In this document: positions 1 through 8,246 of the stretch, one piece after another
Layout of the letters: the number at the start of each line of letters is the position of its first letter
How positions within the stretch are numbered: position 1 is the stretch's first letter
Source: a virus
Length of the DNA stretch: 39,476 nucleotides
Reading direction: 5' to 3' (one strand)
Virus record (IMG/VR): IMGVR_UViG_3300008116_001193
Span: 1 to 39,476 of that record
Translations under genes and position numbers: made by a program
Notes under the pieces: model-generated
The model's input: only the letters and a program-made list of their open reading frames with translations
Database searches by the model: none
Told to the model about the DNA's origin: nothing

Positions 1-184
1 TTATGGTCGAACAAATGCGACTGTAAGACTGATGAGGCATTTTGATGACCGTCAAATCTTTGAACAAGATGACGAAGTAGGAAATGTTTTTAAACAATTG
101 GTAGAATGTGTAGATTTATTATACGCATTCGTTACGGAGACACGTAATGGCGACAACAACTCCAGCGAGGAAGAAGAACGATAA
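1..184 (+). CDS. 3' end of an unknown gene, cut by the window start
   Basis: A reading frame is open from base 2 to a TAA at 182-184 and would give the last 60 residues of a protein. It reads YGRTNATVRLM at the left edge, continues through FEQDDEVGNVFKQL and ends in an acidic tail rich in Glu (SSEEEER). The frame has plausible codon use for this phage and ends 38 bases inside the sigma factor gene that starts at 147. A long overlap of this kind points to translational coupling. I do not recognise the family. It could encode a small partner of the sigma factor, but only position suggests that. Confidence 0.6.
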   Translation, partial: YGRTNATVRLMRHFDDRQIFEQDDEVGNVFKQLVECVDLLYAFVTETRNGDNNSSEEEER

Positions 185-893
185 GGTCTATTTCACAGAA
201 GAAACTGAAAAGGCAATAATCGCATACAATAAATCTGAAGATTTAGATGTAAGAGAACAATTATTTAGAAGTAAAATACAAGGACCGCTTGATAAGCTAG
301 CAGAGAATGTTATCAATCGGTTCAAATTTCCATATATGGAGGGTACCTTCGATGAAATCAAAGCGCAGGTAGTCTCCTTTCTGGTTATCAATCTTCATAA
401 ATTTACTGAAGATAAGGGTAAAGCGTTTTCATATTTTAGTGTTATTGCTAAAAATTATTTGATTTTACACAATAATAACTCCTATAAGGAAGAAAAACGA
501 GTACTGTACTTCTCAGACCAAACGGAAGATTCATTTAGTTTGGAAGAAATGCTTGTCGTAGAGCCGGAAACACGGGATTCTACAGTAGACATGAAGGAAT
601 TCCTAAAACTGTTGGTAGAATACTGGGAATTCAATCTTGACCGCTTTTTTAAGAAGAAACGAGACAAGGAAATTGCAGCTGCGATAGTTAAACTCATCGA
701 ACGTATTGATAATATTGACAATTTCAACAAAAAGGCCCTCTATCTTATGGTAAGGGAAATGACCAATTATAAGACTGCTCATATCACGAAGGTTATTAAC
801 AAGATGCGACCCCAAATTTTGAAGATGTTGAGGGAATTTAGACGAAACGGACATATTTCAGACCCTACTACATATTTCTCATATAAAAAGTAA
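147..893 (+). CDS. T4 gp55-like late-transcription sigma factor
   Basis: Predicted 248-aa sigma factor of the T4 gp55 type, which lets host RNA polymerase recognise the short late promoters of T4-like phages. The central part (about residues 60-115, TFDEIKAQVVSFLVINLHKF then KAFSYFSVIAKNYLI) has the helical region-2 pattern, in which a growing fraction of the chain is followed by an aromatic-rich stretch that contacts the -10 element. The C-terminal third is basic and helical (about residues 200-235, ITKVINKMRPQILKMLREF). T4 gp55 is 185 aa, so this version is longer. The ATG at 147 overlaps the previous reading frame. The gene ends in a hairpin at 892-920, after which late structural genes begin. 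The family call rests on region-2 pattern and gene order; I could not run a profile search. Confidence 0.75.
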   Translation: MATTTPARKKNDKVYFTEETEKAIIAYNKSEDLDVREQLFRSKIQGPLDKLAENVINRFKFPYMEGTFDEIKAQVVSFLVINLHKFTEDKGKAFSYFSVIAKNYLILHNNNSYKEEKRVLYFSDQTEDSFSLEEMLVVEPETRDSTVDMKEFLKLLVEYWEFNLDRFFKKKRDKEIAAAIVKLIERIDNIDNFNKKALYLMVREMTNYKTAHITKVINKMRPQILKMLREFRRNGHISDPTTYFSYKK

Positions 894-920
894 ATCCTAT
901 CTATTTATAATATAGGATTT
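892..920 (+). terminator. Hairpin after the sigma gene with CTATTTATA in its loop
   Basis: A perfect 9-bp inverted repeat (AAATCCTAT at 892-900, ATAGGATTT at 912-920) encloses an 11-base loop, CTATTTATAAT, starting within the stop codon of the sigma gene. A short T run overlaps the right arm. It may end transcription of the sigma gene. The loop also contains TATAAT (906-911) on the + strand and, on the - strand, TATAAATA, which is the T4 late promoter octamer. It may therefore be a promoter instead of, or as well as, a terminator. Related hairpins lie at 20996-21020 and 34123-34148. Confidence 0.55.
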
Positions 921-932
921 TAGGGGGTCTTT

Positions 933-1316
933 ATGGATATCAATTCGGAACTGTATGATGGGAAGAGTTTAGCCGACATCTTCACCGAAATACACAAAAA
1001 CACTGACAGTAAACGGGCACAAATCAACTCGTTTATTATGAAAATGGTCCAACTCATTCGCACTCCAGAAGATGCGGCTGTGATTGGACCAATTGTGCAG
1101 GGATTCTTGGAAGTGAACGTCAAAAATGACGAACACTTGGTTCGTGTCGCACAAATTGCACAACGAATCGTGTCAGTTGGGGTCAAATCCAACGCATCAT
1201 TAGAGGGATTACTATCAGAATCAGAGAAGGAAGCATTACTTAAGGATATCACAACGGAAATCCAAGACCTTCAAGAAGATGTGAAGGACTTGGATGATGT
1301 TTTTGCGGAGAAGTAA
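933..1316 (+). CDS. Conserved-looking hypothetical protein, 127 aa
   Basis: A 127-aa mostly helical soluble protein with no signal peptide, membrane segment or recognised motif. The C-terminal 35 residues are strongly acidic and probably coiled (ITTEIQDLQEDVKDLDDVF). The ATG at 933 has a strong Shine-Dalgarno run (AGGGGG at 922-927). Its stop TAA at 1314-1316 is followed directly by the GTG start of the spike gene, so the two are probably translationally coupled. This position suggests a role in baseplate hub or spike assembly, for example as a chaperone or small hub component, but that is inference from neighbours only. Confidence 0.7.
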   Translation: MDINSELYDGKSLADIFTEIHKNTDSKRAQINSFIMKMVQLIRTPEDAAVIGPIVQGFLEVNVKNDEHLVRVAQIAQRIVSVGVKSNASLEGLLSESEKEALLKDITTEIQDLQEDVKDLDDVFAEK

Positions 1317-2693
1317 GTGTCATCTTTTGGACCAACTGCATACAACATAGATATCAACCAACTGGGAGCTTCACAGTTCCCAAGATTTGCTGTATCACAA
1401 CCAACCCCATATCAAGACGGATTAGTTGAGGATGTTATTCTAAACGAGTTACACCCACAATACGCAGCTGATGGAAGTAATGTAGGTATGGTGCAAGTAC
1501 GATTCATTCCAGGTGACCGTGGTGTTCCAAAAGAAAAATTAAACTGGGTAGCTCCGATAGACTCCAGTATACGAGAATATCCGTTAAAAAACGAACTAGT
1601 ATTGGTGTTTTATTCATTAGGTAGATTGTTTTATACCCGTAGAATTAATTCTACAAACAAAACCACGGAAAGTTCTTGGCCAGGATTAAGTGAACGATTC
1701 TCGCCACAAGTTCGATCAGACAATAGAAGTGATGCAGCTCAAATTGCTGCACAAGGTGGTACTCCATATCGTCCGTGGGGAATGAAACAACAATTTAGTT
1801 TGGGTGATGAATTTAGTGAAAATCCTGCAGTTCGTATGGTTCGTCCAAATGAAGGTGATTTAATCATACAAGGACGATTTGGGAATACTGTTCGGTTTGG
1901 TTCTAGTTTGTTCAGTAATCCAAATACCGCATCACCACAACCAAATCTAATATTTTCGGTTGGGCAAAGTCCAAATAAGGTTACATCTATTGATATTAAT
2001 AACGATGGTACTAACGAAACTGTTGCTGGGGGTCCATACGGATTAACCTACGAAGATATCAATAAAGATAAAAGTAGTTTTTGGATGGTAGTGGATGAAA
2101 AAATAGTACTTGACCCCGCAACCAAATCTACTATAGCGCACCTACGGTCAACAGAATCATCCGACTCTACCAAATACACCGGAGCACAGATTTTTCTAAA
2201 TTCTGATAGAGTCATTTTAAACAGTAAAGTAAATGAAATATCGTTGTTTGCGAAAAAAGAAATCAACCTAAGTGCAGTAGAGTCAATTACGATAGATTCA
2301 GCAAAATCAGTGTTTATTACGGCAGAACGAGATATTGAAATATCCACGCCCAGAGATTTGGTACTCTCAGGCCGTTCTGTTAGTATAAATGTGACAAATG
2401 ATATAGCTCAGGGAACCTCAGGAAACTACATAATATCGGGTAAAAAGATATTTATAGGGGCGTCACCAAACGATACAACACAACCAATGGTGTTGGGCGG
2501 TGAGTTGGCAGCATGGTTACAGAATTTAATGGACGCATTTATTGTAGAAATACCTAAATCTATTGCTACACTAAATCCAGTCCCATTTGTCAAAGCTATA
2601 ACTGAATTACGGATAAAACTCGGAGCACCGGGCATTCCACAAGCGGCTATATTCAATAGTACTAGTAACTTTACTTCTAAAACTAACGACTGA
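1317..2693 (+). CDS. gp5-like baseplate central spike protein without lysozyme domain
   Basis: A 458-aa protein predicted to form the membrane-piercing spike at the centre of the baseplate. The N-terminal part (about residues 35-115, VEDVILNELHPQYA, VQVRFIPGDRG, NELVLVFYSLGRLFYTRRIN) fits the OB-fold of gp5/VgrG-type spikes. The C-terminal part (about residues 295-385) is a run of short beta strands with repeating hydrophobic/polar alternation (NSDRVILNSKVNEISLFAKK, INLSAVESITIDSAK, VFITAERDIEI), typical of the intertwined triple-stranded beta-helix. T4 gp5 carries a lysozyme between these two parts. No lysozyme-like segment is visible here, and the middle is instead a Ser/Asn-rich linker. 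The start is GTG at 1317, right after the upstream stop, with GGAG about 8 bases before it. The next gene starts three bases after the stop. Confidence 0.75.
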   Translation: MSSFGPTAYNIDINQLGASQFPRFAVSQPTPYQDGLVEDVILNELHPQYAADGSNVGMVQVRFIPGDRGVPKEKLNWVAPIDSSIREYPLKNELVLVFYSLGRLFYTRRINSTNKTTESSWPGLSERFSPQVRSDNRSDAAQIAAQGGTPYRPWGMKQQFSLGDEFSENPAVRMVRPNEGDLIIQGRFGNTVRFGSSLFSNPNTASPQPNLIFSVGQSPNKVTSIDINNDGTNETVAGGPYGLTYEDINKDKSSFWMVVDEKIVLDPATKSTIAHLRSTESSDSTKYTGAQIFLNSDRVILNSKVNEISLFAKKEINLSAVESITIDSAKSVFITAERDIEISTPRDLVLSGRSVSINVTNDIAQGTSGNYIISGKKIFIGASPNDTTQPMVLGGELAAWLQNLMDAFIVEIPKSIATLNPVPFVKAITELRIKLGAPGIPQAAIFNSTSNFTSKTND

Positions 2694-2695
2694 TT

Positions 2696-3250
2696 ATGGC
2701 AATACCTAGTAACTTATTACCAATAAATAATCCGTTTAGAGCAGAGGTAGAGGAACTTCCAACTATATCACCACCAACTACTGGAGTTTCGGGAGTACCA
2801 AGTAATTTACTACCAGTTAACACCAGTAATATTTCTGGTTCGTTCCAATCGTTGGCGGGAAATATACCAACAGCTAATATACCCGAAATACCACAGTTTT
2901 CAATACTAAACACGGTTATACCAGATAGATTATTTACTACGGGAAGTATTGACCAAGTTAGAGCACGAACCCTAAATGCAGCAAGTACATATACCGGTGG
3001 GTTACCGGCATTACCAACGCTTCCAACAGTAAATTCATTTATACCATCAAGACCTCGAATACCATCATACGGTCAAATTAAGAACTATATCAAAACTAAG
3101 ATAGACAGAATTAAACAACGAAAACAACAAGCATCTGTAAAAGCATTAGATTCAGAACTTAAAAAACAAGAAAATCCGTTCAAGTATAGACAGTCGTTAA
3201 AAAACCAAGAAACAAAAAGCACGGTTCTTGGACGATTTAATAACCAGTAG
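2696..3250 (+). CDS. Pro/Asn-rich hypothetical virion protein, 184 aa
   Basis: An unrecognised 184-aa protein. The first 120 residues are low in charge and rich in Pro, Ser, Thr and Asn. They include a duplicated motif, PSNLLPINN near residue 4 and PSNLLPVNT near residue 36, and a repeated pattern of PALPTLPTV type. The last 60 residues switch to a basic helical tail (IKTKIDRIKQRKQQ...KSTVLGRFNNQ). An extended proline-rich arm with a basic helix fits a structural linker or tape-like element at the spike. Start ATG at 2696, two bases after the stop of the spike gene. No function can be assigned. Confidence 0.6.
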   Translation: MAIPSNLLPINNPFRAEVEELPTISPPTTGVSGVPSNLLPVNTSNISGSFQSLAGNIPTANIPEIPQFSILNTVIPDRLFTTGSIDQVRARTLNAASTYTGGLPALPTLPTVNSFIPSRPRIPSYGQIKNYIKTKIDRIKQRKQQASVKALDSELKKQENPFKYRQSLKNQETKSTVLGRFNNQ

Positions 3251-3261
3251 AGGGTAATATT

Positions 3262-3618
3262 ATGGATAAAGCATTATTCAGAGCGTATGTCAAGGAATTG
3301 GTCAAAGAACAAATTGAAGAATCGGTTGAAAAGGCCGTAAAAAAGATTCTTCCAGAAGTTCTTGGGGAAGCTATTGCAGAAATTAAGAGTAGTCAACCAA
3401 ATAAGGTAAACGAAGCAGCTACTGCTAAACCAAAACTTTCTCGTAGTCAACTAGCTGCAATGATGGGACTAGAACGCCATGGTGATACCATTACGGCAAC
3501 ATCAAAGAATGTGGGTCCAGTAATGCAAGCTCCACAAGGTATGACTGAAGATAATCCTACGCTACAAGCTATCAATAGAGACTATTCTGCTCTAATGAAA
3601 GCAATGAAGTTGACCTGA
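3262..3618 (+). CDS. Hypothetical protein, 118 aa, helical N-terminus
   Basis: A 118-aa unrecognised protein preceded by a good ribosome binding site (AGAGGG, about 10 bases before ATG 3262). Residues 1-45 form a charged amphipathic helix (VKELVKEQIEESVEKAVKKI). The rest is a flexible Ala/Met-rich segment containing SRSQLAAMMGLE and ending in YSALMKAMKLT. Short proteins starting with an E/K-rich helix recur in this genome (28256, 35049). It lies between the spike-associated gene and gp25, so a baseplate or assembly role is likely but unproven. Confidence 0.6.
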   Translation: MDKALFRAYVKELVKEQIEESVEKAVKKILPEVLGEAIAEIKSSQPNKVNEAATAKPKLSRSQLAAMMGLERHGDTITATSKNVGPVMQAPQGMTEDNPTLQAINRDYSALMKAMKLT

Positions 3619-3630
3619 TTGGAGATATAA

Positions 3631-4116
3631 ATGGCTCAGAAGTTTATTGGTATCACATTACCAGTTCGGTTAGGACAAACAGGAATGTTTGACCAATCAA
3701 CAACGGTAATTCAACAAGTTCGTTCTAACTTTAAGAATTTGATTCTTACGAAGAAGGGAGAACGGGTTGGGCAACCAGATTTGGGGTGCGACTTGTGGAA
3801 AATATTATTTGAACCATTAACTGAAGAGACATTAGAAAATGCTCGATTAGCAGTAGCGGAAGCAGTAGACCGGTGGTTACCATTTATTGAATTAATAGAT
3901 TTTCAAATTACTAAAACAGATGATGAAAATATTATCAGTATAAAATGTTTATACAGATTCAGAAATAACCCAAATGTAACCGACCAAATAACATTAGCAG
4001 CACAACAATTTGGTGCACCAACAGTTGGGTTTACAGAAGTTCCAGAAGATGCTGTACCTACACAAGCAGAAATTACAGCGCTTGAAAACGCTCGTCGTAT
4101 TAGAAGACTTAATTAA
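3631..4116 (+). CDS. gp25-like baseplate wedge protein
   Basis: Predicted 161-aa member of the gp25/GpW-like lysozyme-related family, which joins the baseplate wedge to the sheath and initiates sheath polymerisation. The diagnostic core is visible: VIQQVRSNFKNLILTKKGER followed by VGQPDLGCDLWKILFEPL (about residues 27-65), then a helix with ENARLAVAEAVDRWLPFIEL and a strand-rich end. In the classic family this core contains the R-x2-P-x-(F/Y)G type motif that begins a beta sheet. Here VGQPDLGCDL occupies the same place. T4 gp25 is 132 aa, so this one has about 30 extra C-terminal residues with a Pro/Ala/Glu-rich tail. A ribosome binding site GGAG precedes ATG 3631. The gp6 gene follows after 13 bases, the usual order in T4-like phages. 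Confidence 0.88.
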   Translation: MAQKFIGITLPVRLGQTGMFDQSTTVIQQVRSNFKNLILTKKGERVGQPDLGCDLWKILFEPLTEETLENARLAVAEAVDRWLPFIELIDFQITKTDDENIISIKCLYRFRNNPNVTDQITLAAQQFGAPTVGFTEVPEDAVPTQAEITALENARRIRRLN

Positions 4117-4129
4117 TTTGGAGTTTTAA

Positions 4130-6055
4130 ATGGCAACAAATCAATCAGTAATTATACAACCAAGACCAAATGTCAAGCAAATTAATTATGTCTCAAAGAC
4201 GTTCACGGACTTTAGACAAAACTTAATAGAATTTGCTAAAGCATATTACCCAAACGCATACTCAGATTTTAATGAAACTTCACCTGGTATGATGTTTATT
4301 GAAATGGCATCATATATTGGTGATGTCCTTTCATTTTATATTGATAATCAATTTAAAGAAAACTTGTTAGCATATGCTGAACAACAAGAAAATGTCATTT
4401 CTATCTCACAATTCCTCGGATACAAACCAAAATTAGTTTCACCGTCTACAGTGGTAGCAACATTATATCAATTAGCACCAGCAATACTTGATAATGGTGT
4501 TTATGTACCGGACCCACGATATTTGATTAAAGTAGCACGGGGAAGTACATTCACTACAAGCGGACAAACCTCAGTTCAATTCAGATTGGGTGAGGATGTA
4601 TATTTCTCAGACATTACCGCAGAAAACTATATAATTAATACATTTACTGGTGGTGGTAATCCTGACACATTTATTGTTAGTAAACCGGCCCTATTGGTAT
4701 CAGCTGAAGAAAGAACAACCACATTTTCTTTTGGAAGCGCACAAAAGTTTACCTCTGTACTAATGCCAGAGGAATCTATCATTGGTATTGAAAGTGTGGT
4801 TGATTCGAACGGTAATACTTGGTACGAAGTTGACTACTTAGCACAAGATGTGATTATGGATGACCTAGATGTTACTGATAATGGTGAAACAGGAATTTTA
4901 CCATCATCTAAGTTACGACTTCGCAGAGTTCCTCGCAGATTTGTTACCAGACTGAACAGAGATTCACGAATGGAATTAGTCTTTGGTTCGGGAACCGATA
5001 ACGAAGCCGAAGTAAATACGACATTAGACTCTAGACAAGTAGCAAATTCTCAGTATGGAAATACTATAGAAGATACATTAGGTAATGTAGCTATTAATAA
5101 TGTAAACTTTCTTAATAGCAATGCTTACGGAATAGCTCCAGCGAACATAACACTAACAGTAACTTATTTGGTTGGCGGTGGGGTAAATGCCAATACTCCT
5201 TCCAATACAATTAATGTTGTAGCTGAAACAACCACATTAAATGACACAACGGATTATACACAAGCAGAACTTAGTACATTTAATGCAGCAGTGCAAAGTA
5301 TCACTATTAACAACGACCTACCAGCTACTGGCGGTGGTGAAGGTGAATCTATAGACGAAATTCGTGAAAACGCATTGGCGTTCTTTAATGCACAAAATCG
5401 TGTAGTTACTGTAGAAGATTATGCAGTTCGTTCTTACGCACTACCTTCACGGTTTGGTCGTATAGCAAAAGCCTTTGCAGTAAGAGATGAACAGATTAAC
5501 AGAATATTAGCAGCACAAAATGACAAAGTGTATGTAGATAATCCAGTGCGTCCAAATGTAATAAACTTGTACACATTAGGATATGATACTAATGGTAATT
5601 TAGATGAATTAAATACATTGGTTAAAGAAAATTTAGCACGATATCTTGAACAGTTTAGAATGTTAACCGATGATGTTAATATTCTCGATGCATTTATTAT
5701 CAATATCGGCGTACAATTTGACATCTCTGTACTAAGAAATTACAATGTAAATGATGTTGTCGCACGAAGTATTGGGGCTGTACAAGATTTTTTTGATACA
5801 AGTAAATGGAACATCAATCAACCAATCATCTTAGCAGATTTGTCATACAATATTGGATTGGTAGAGGGGGTCCAGACAGTAAAGAGTGTTCGTATCTTCA
5901 ACAGATATGAATACAGAGATGGTCTTGGATATCAAAATTATCGATATAATATTGACGAAGCCACAATCAATGGGGTTATCTATCCAAGTCTCGACCCAAG
6001 TATCTTTGAGTTGAAATATCCAACAACTGATATTATAGGAAACGCTACCCAATGA
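4130..6055 (+). CDS. gp6-like baseplate wedge protein
   Basis: A 641-aa homologue of T4 gp6 (660 aa), a wedge subunit that dimerises to form the ring of the baseplate and belongs to the J family of contractile injection systems. The N-terminal signature is clear at about residues 20-85: YVSKTFTDFRQNLIEFAKAY, FNETSPGMMFIEMASYIGDV and LSFYIDNQFKENLLAYAEQ. A second typical segment occurs at about residues 400-450 (GGGEGESIDEIRENALAFFN then NRVVTVEDYAVRSYA), the J-family region in which GGxxxESxxxxRxxAP-like sequence precedes TxxDY. Start ATG 4130 follows GGAG. The stop overlaps the next start (ATGA at 6052-6055), so the downstream gene is coupled. Confidence 0.92.
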   Translation: MATNQSVIIQPRPNVKQINYVSKTFTDFRQNLIEFAKAYYPNAYSDFNETSPGMMFIEMASYIGDVLSFYIDNQFKENLLAYAEQQENVISISQFLGYKPKLVSPSTVVATLYQLAPAILDNGVYVPDPRYLIKVARGSTFTTSGQTSVQFRLGEDVYFSDITAENYIINTFTGGGNPDTFIVSKPALLVSAEERTTTFSFGSAQKFTSVLMPEESIIGIESVVDSNGNTWYEVDYLAQDVIMDDLDVTDNGETGILPSSKLRLRRVPRRFVTRLNRDSRMELVFGSGTDNEAEVNTTLDSRQVANSQYGNTIEDTLGNVAINNVNFLNSNAYGIAPANITLTVTYLVGGGVNANTPSNTINVVAETTTLNDTTDYTQAELSTFNAAVQSITINNDLPATGGGEGESIDEIRENALAFFNAQNRVVTVEDYAVRSYALPSRFGRIAKAFAVRDEQINRILAAQNDKVYVDNPVRPNVINLYTLGYDTNGNLDELNTLVKENLARYLEQFRMLTDDVNILDAFIINIGVQFDISVLRNYNVNDVVARSIGAVQDFFDTSKWNINQPIILADLSYNIGLVEGVQTVKSVRIFNRYEYRDGLGYQNYRYNIDEATINGVIYPSLDPSIFELKYPTTDIIGNATQ

Positions 6056-7092
6056 GAACCATATTAACCGCCAGTAAAGATACTACATTATACCAAGCGT
6101 TTGTAAACAACAACGCTGGATTAGATGAAATACTTGAAATAGGTAAGGTCATAGATATATCCGAACCTACTAGCTCGACTGCATATGCAACGGGTTCAGC
6201 GCGGTCGTTGCTATATTTTGAATTACCAACCACAGCAAGTGTACCAGCAACCGCTAGTTATTTCTTGAACTTAAAGTTAGCAAATGCAGATAATGTTAAG
6301 AGAAATCAACAAATTCTTATTTATAAAGTTTCTCGGTCGTGGGATGAAGGTAGTGGATTCTTTTATCAAGATATAGAAAATGTAGAAGACGGTGCATCGT
6401 GGGCAAGATGTACTTCTGCGGTGTCGTGGAGTAGTGCGGGTGGTGATTTCTTAACGGGGTCAACTAGCCAAAGTGTCGTTCTATCATCATACCCACTTCA
6501 AGATATTCGCGTAGATGTTACAAACATTCTACAACCATTCGTTAGTCAATCTATACAAAATACCTTTCATGGGTTGGGATTACGTTTTCCAATTGCCGAT
6601 GAACAAGATTCTACAAATAAAGGAAATATTAAAATATTTTCAACACAAACGCACACTATACATCAACCAACATTAGAAGTTGTATGGGAAACACAAACAG
6701 TAGTCACGGGAAGTTTATTACCAATTTCAACACTAAATGTAAAAGTTGTTGCATCTAATTTACGAGAAACATATACAAAAGGTGATGTCGATAAGGTAAC
6801 TTTGGTAGTTCGTGACCAATACCCATTAAAATCATTTGATTCTGTGCTACGATATAAGAACAAGTATTACTTACCAACATCATCATATTTTTCTGTGGTC
6901 GATGTACAAAGCAACACAACTGTTATACCATTTGATAACTATAGTAAAATAAACACCGACGCAACAGGATCGTATGTAATTCTCGATACAGCACCACTAT
7001 ACCCAGGCAGATTTTATACATTAAAATTAAAAGTTGTAAACGGCGATTATTCTAGAGTAATCGACACCGACACTCTATTTAAAGTTAAATAA
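6052..7092 (+). CDS. DNRLRE-like beta-rich virion protein, 346 aa
   Basis: A 346-aa beta-rich protein. The first 220 residues look like a DNRLRE-type jelly-roll domain: TILTASKDTTLYQ at the N-terminus, SARSLLYFELP and YFLNLKLANADNV as strands, then the characteristic YKVSRSWDEGSGF and GASWARCTSAVSWSSAGG block, and finally HGLGLRF and HQPTLEVVWE. DNRLRE domains in bacteria and archaea are associated with surface and carbohydrate-related proteins. The last 120 residues form a separate strand-rich unit (VKVVASNLRETYTKGD...FYTLKLKVV). It overlaps the gp6 stop by four bases, so it probably belongs to the baseplate or short fibres. The domain call is from remembered motif pattern only; the structural role is inference. 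Confidence 0.6.
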   Translation: MRTILTASKDTTLYQAFVNNNAGLDEILEIGKVIDISEPTSSTAYATGSARSLLYFELPTTASVPATASYFLNLKLANADNVKRNQQILIYKVSRSWDEGSGFFYQDIENVEDGASWARCTSAVSWSSAGGDFLTGSTSQSVVLSSYPLQDIRVDVTNILQPFVSQSIQNTFHGLGLRFPIADEQDSTNKGNIKIFSTQTHTIHQPTLEVVWETQTVVTGSLLPISTLNVKVVASNLRETYTKGDVDKVTLVVRDQYPLKSFDSVLRYKNKYYLPTSSYFSVVDVQSNTTVIPFDNYSKINTDATGSYVILDTAPLYPGRFYTLKLKVVNGDYSRVIDTDTLFKVK

Positions 7093-7095
7093 TTT

Positions 7096-7371
7096 ATGGC
7101 AACAACATTTTTATCAAGTAGTGTTAGTCCAGATAGTGGAAGTATAGTCAATAAAGAACAGATTGATATCTCATTGTCTTTATTTGATGTGTCAGCATCT
7201 GGACAAAGTGCATCAATCCATACTAATTATTCGGCAACAGTGCAAACCGTGACGTTGCCCGAAGAAGGATTGATGGACCGTAGTGTATATTACACTCCAA
7301 TTTACAAAGAAAAGTTGGACTATAATGTATGGTTAACCAGAATCAATAAAAATTTTGAAGAGTTAGACTAA
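7096..7371 (+). CDS. Hypothetical protein, 91 aa
   Basis: A 91-aa protein with no signal or membrane segment. The N-terminal half is Ser-rich (SSSVSPDSGSIV), the C-terminal half has SVYYTPIYKEKLDYNVWLTR and ends NKNFEELD. The TAA stop overlaps the ATG of the next gene by one base. The position after gp6 and a DNRLRE-like protein fits the slot for small baseplate wedge proteins such as gp53, but the sequence does not let me claim homology. Confidence 0.6.
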   Translation: MATTFLSSSVSPDSGSIVNKEQIDISLSLFDVSASGQSASIHTNYSATVQTVTLPEEGLMDRSVYYTPIYKEKLDYNVWLTRINKNFEELD

Positions 7372-8246
7372 TGGCAGAACAGCAAAATTACCAAAGTAAC
7401 CTACAAGAACTATCAGATGCGTATACTAGATATACGGTGTCTCGTATTATAGCAAATAAAAAAGATGATTTACTTGATATGGAGGTTCCGGCGGATTTTT
7501 CTGAAGCGTTACTCCAAAATAATGTTGAAATTAACTTATATAGTTTATCCGATAATTCTATAATATTTTCAGATGTTGTGCGAAATGTTAGTGGTTCAAT
7601 CTTCACCGAAACATTACAATATAATGACAACAGTTTGCGTAAGTTATTATATATTGATTTTGCTAAAGTACCAGGATTAGATTTACCGTCTGGGCAATAT
7701 TCAGTTACACTTAACTTTTTTGCAGATGAAATCGGTGCATACGACAATAGAATCTTAAAAGTCAATAGAATATCAACATCACGCACCGAAGTAGAATTAA
7801 AATTAACCGATACCACACAACAAAAAGTATTAGAACAATTTGCAACCCCATTAATACCGGCAGAATTTATAAAACCAATATTACGTCAAATCTTTAACCA
7901 AGAAGGGTCAGACGAATTAGTACTACCAACCAGCCCAATAAAAATTAATAGTGCATCACTCTATCAAAACTTTGCAAGTGGGTCTGGTGAAAAGCTTATT
8001 CAATATAATTTTGACGATGATGATGGAAGTCGTATTGGTATTAATACTATTATGCAAAACGTACTTGATGATGCGTATCCGATTGCATTACAAACTGTAG
8101 AAGATATGGTGTTGTTATCGGGTAGTACCAGTTTCACCGAAACAGAGTTGTCTGAATATGTTGTCAACGCAATTGATATCGCGTATGATGCTGCACTAAA
8201 TGATGAAGCACAAAATCCACAAAATTATCGGTTTGACTTAATATGA
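7371..8246 (+). CDS. Hypothetical baseplate/tail protein, 291 aa
   Basis: A 291-aa acidic protein of unknown family. It begins with a helix (NYQSNLQELSDAYTRYTVSR), continues with a beta-rich part (VEINLYSLSDNSIIFSDVV; SGQYSVTLNFFADEI) and ends in a helical domain (about residues 150-291) containing QQKVLEQFATPLIPAEFIKP and ETELSEYVVNAIDIAYDAAL. No catalytic motif is apparent. ATG 7371 overlaps the previous stop and the TGA stop overlaps the next ATG (ATGA at 8243-8246), so three consecutive genes are coupled. It is likely a virion or assembly protein from context. Confidence 0.6.
   Translation: MAEQQNYQSNLQELSDAYTRYTVSRIIANKKDDLLDMEVPADFSEALLQNNVEINLYSLSDNSIIFSDVVRNVSGSIFTETLQYNDNSLRKLLYIDFAKVPGLDLPSGQYSVTLNFFADEIGAYDNRILKVNRISTSRTEVELKLTDTTQQKVLEQFATPLIPAEFIKPILRQIFNQEGSDELVLPTSPIKINSASLYQNFASGSGEKLIQYNFDDDDGSRIGINTIMQNVLDDAYPIALQTVEDMVLLSGSTSFTETELSEYVVNAIDIAYDAALNDEAQNPQNYRFDLI

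Noticed and set aside
7388-7816. Minus-strand open frame (142 codons) opposite the 291-aa protein
   Set aside because: The + strand gene is start-stop coupled to both neighbours; the minus frame has no support.
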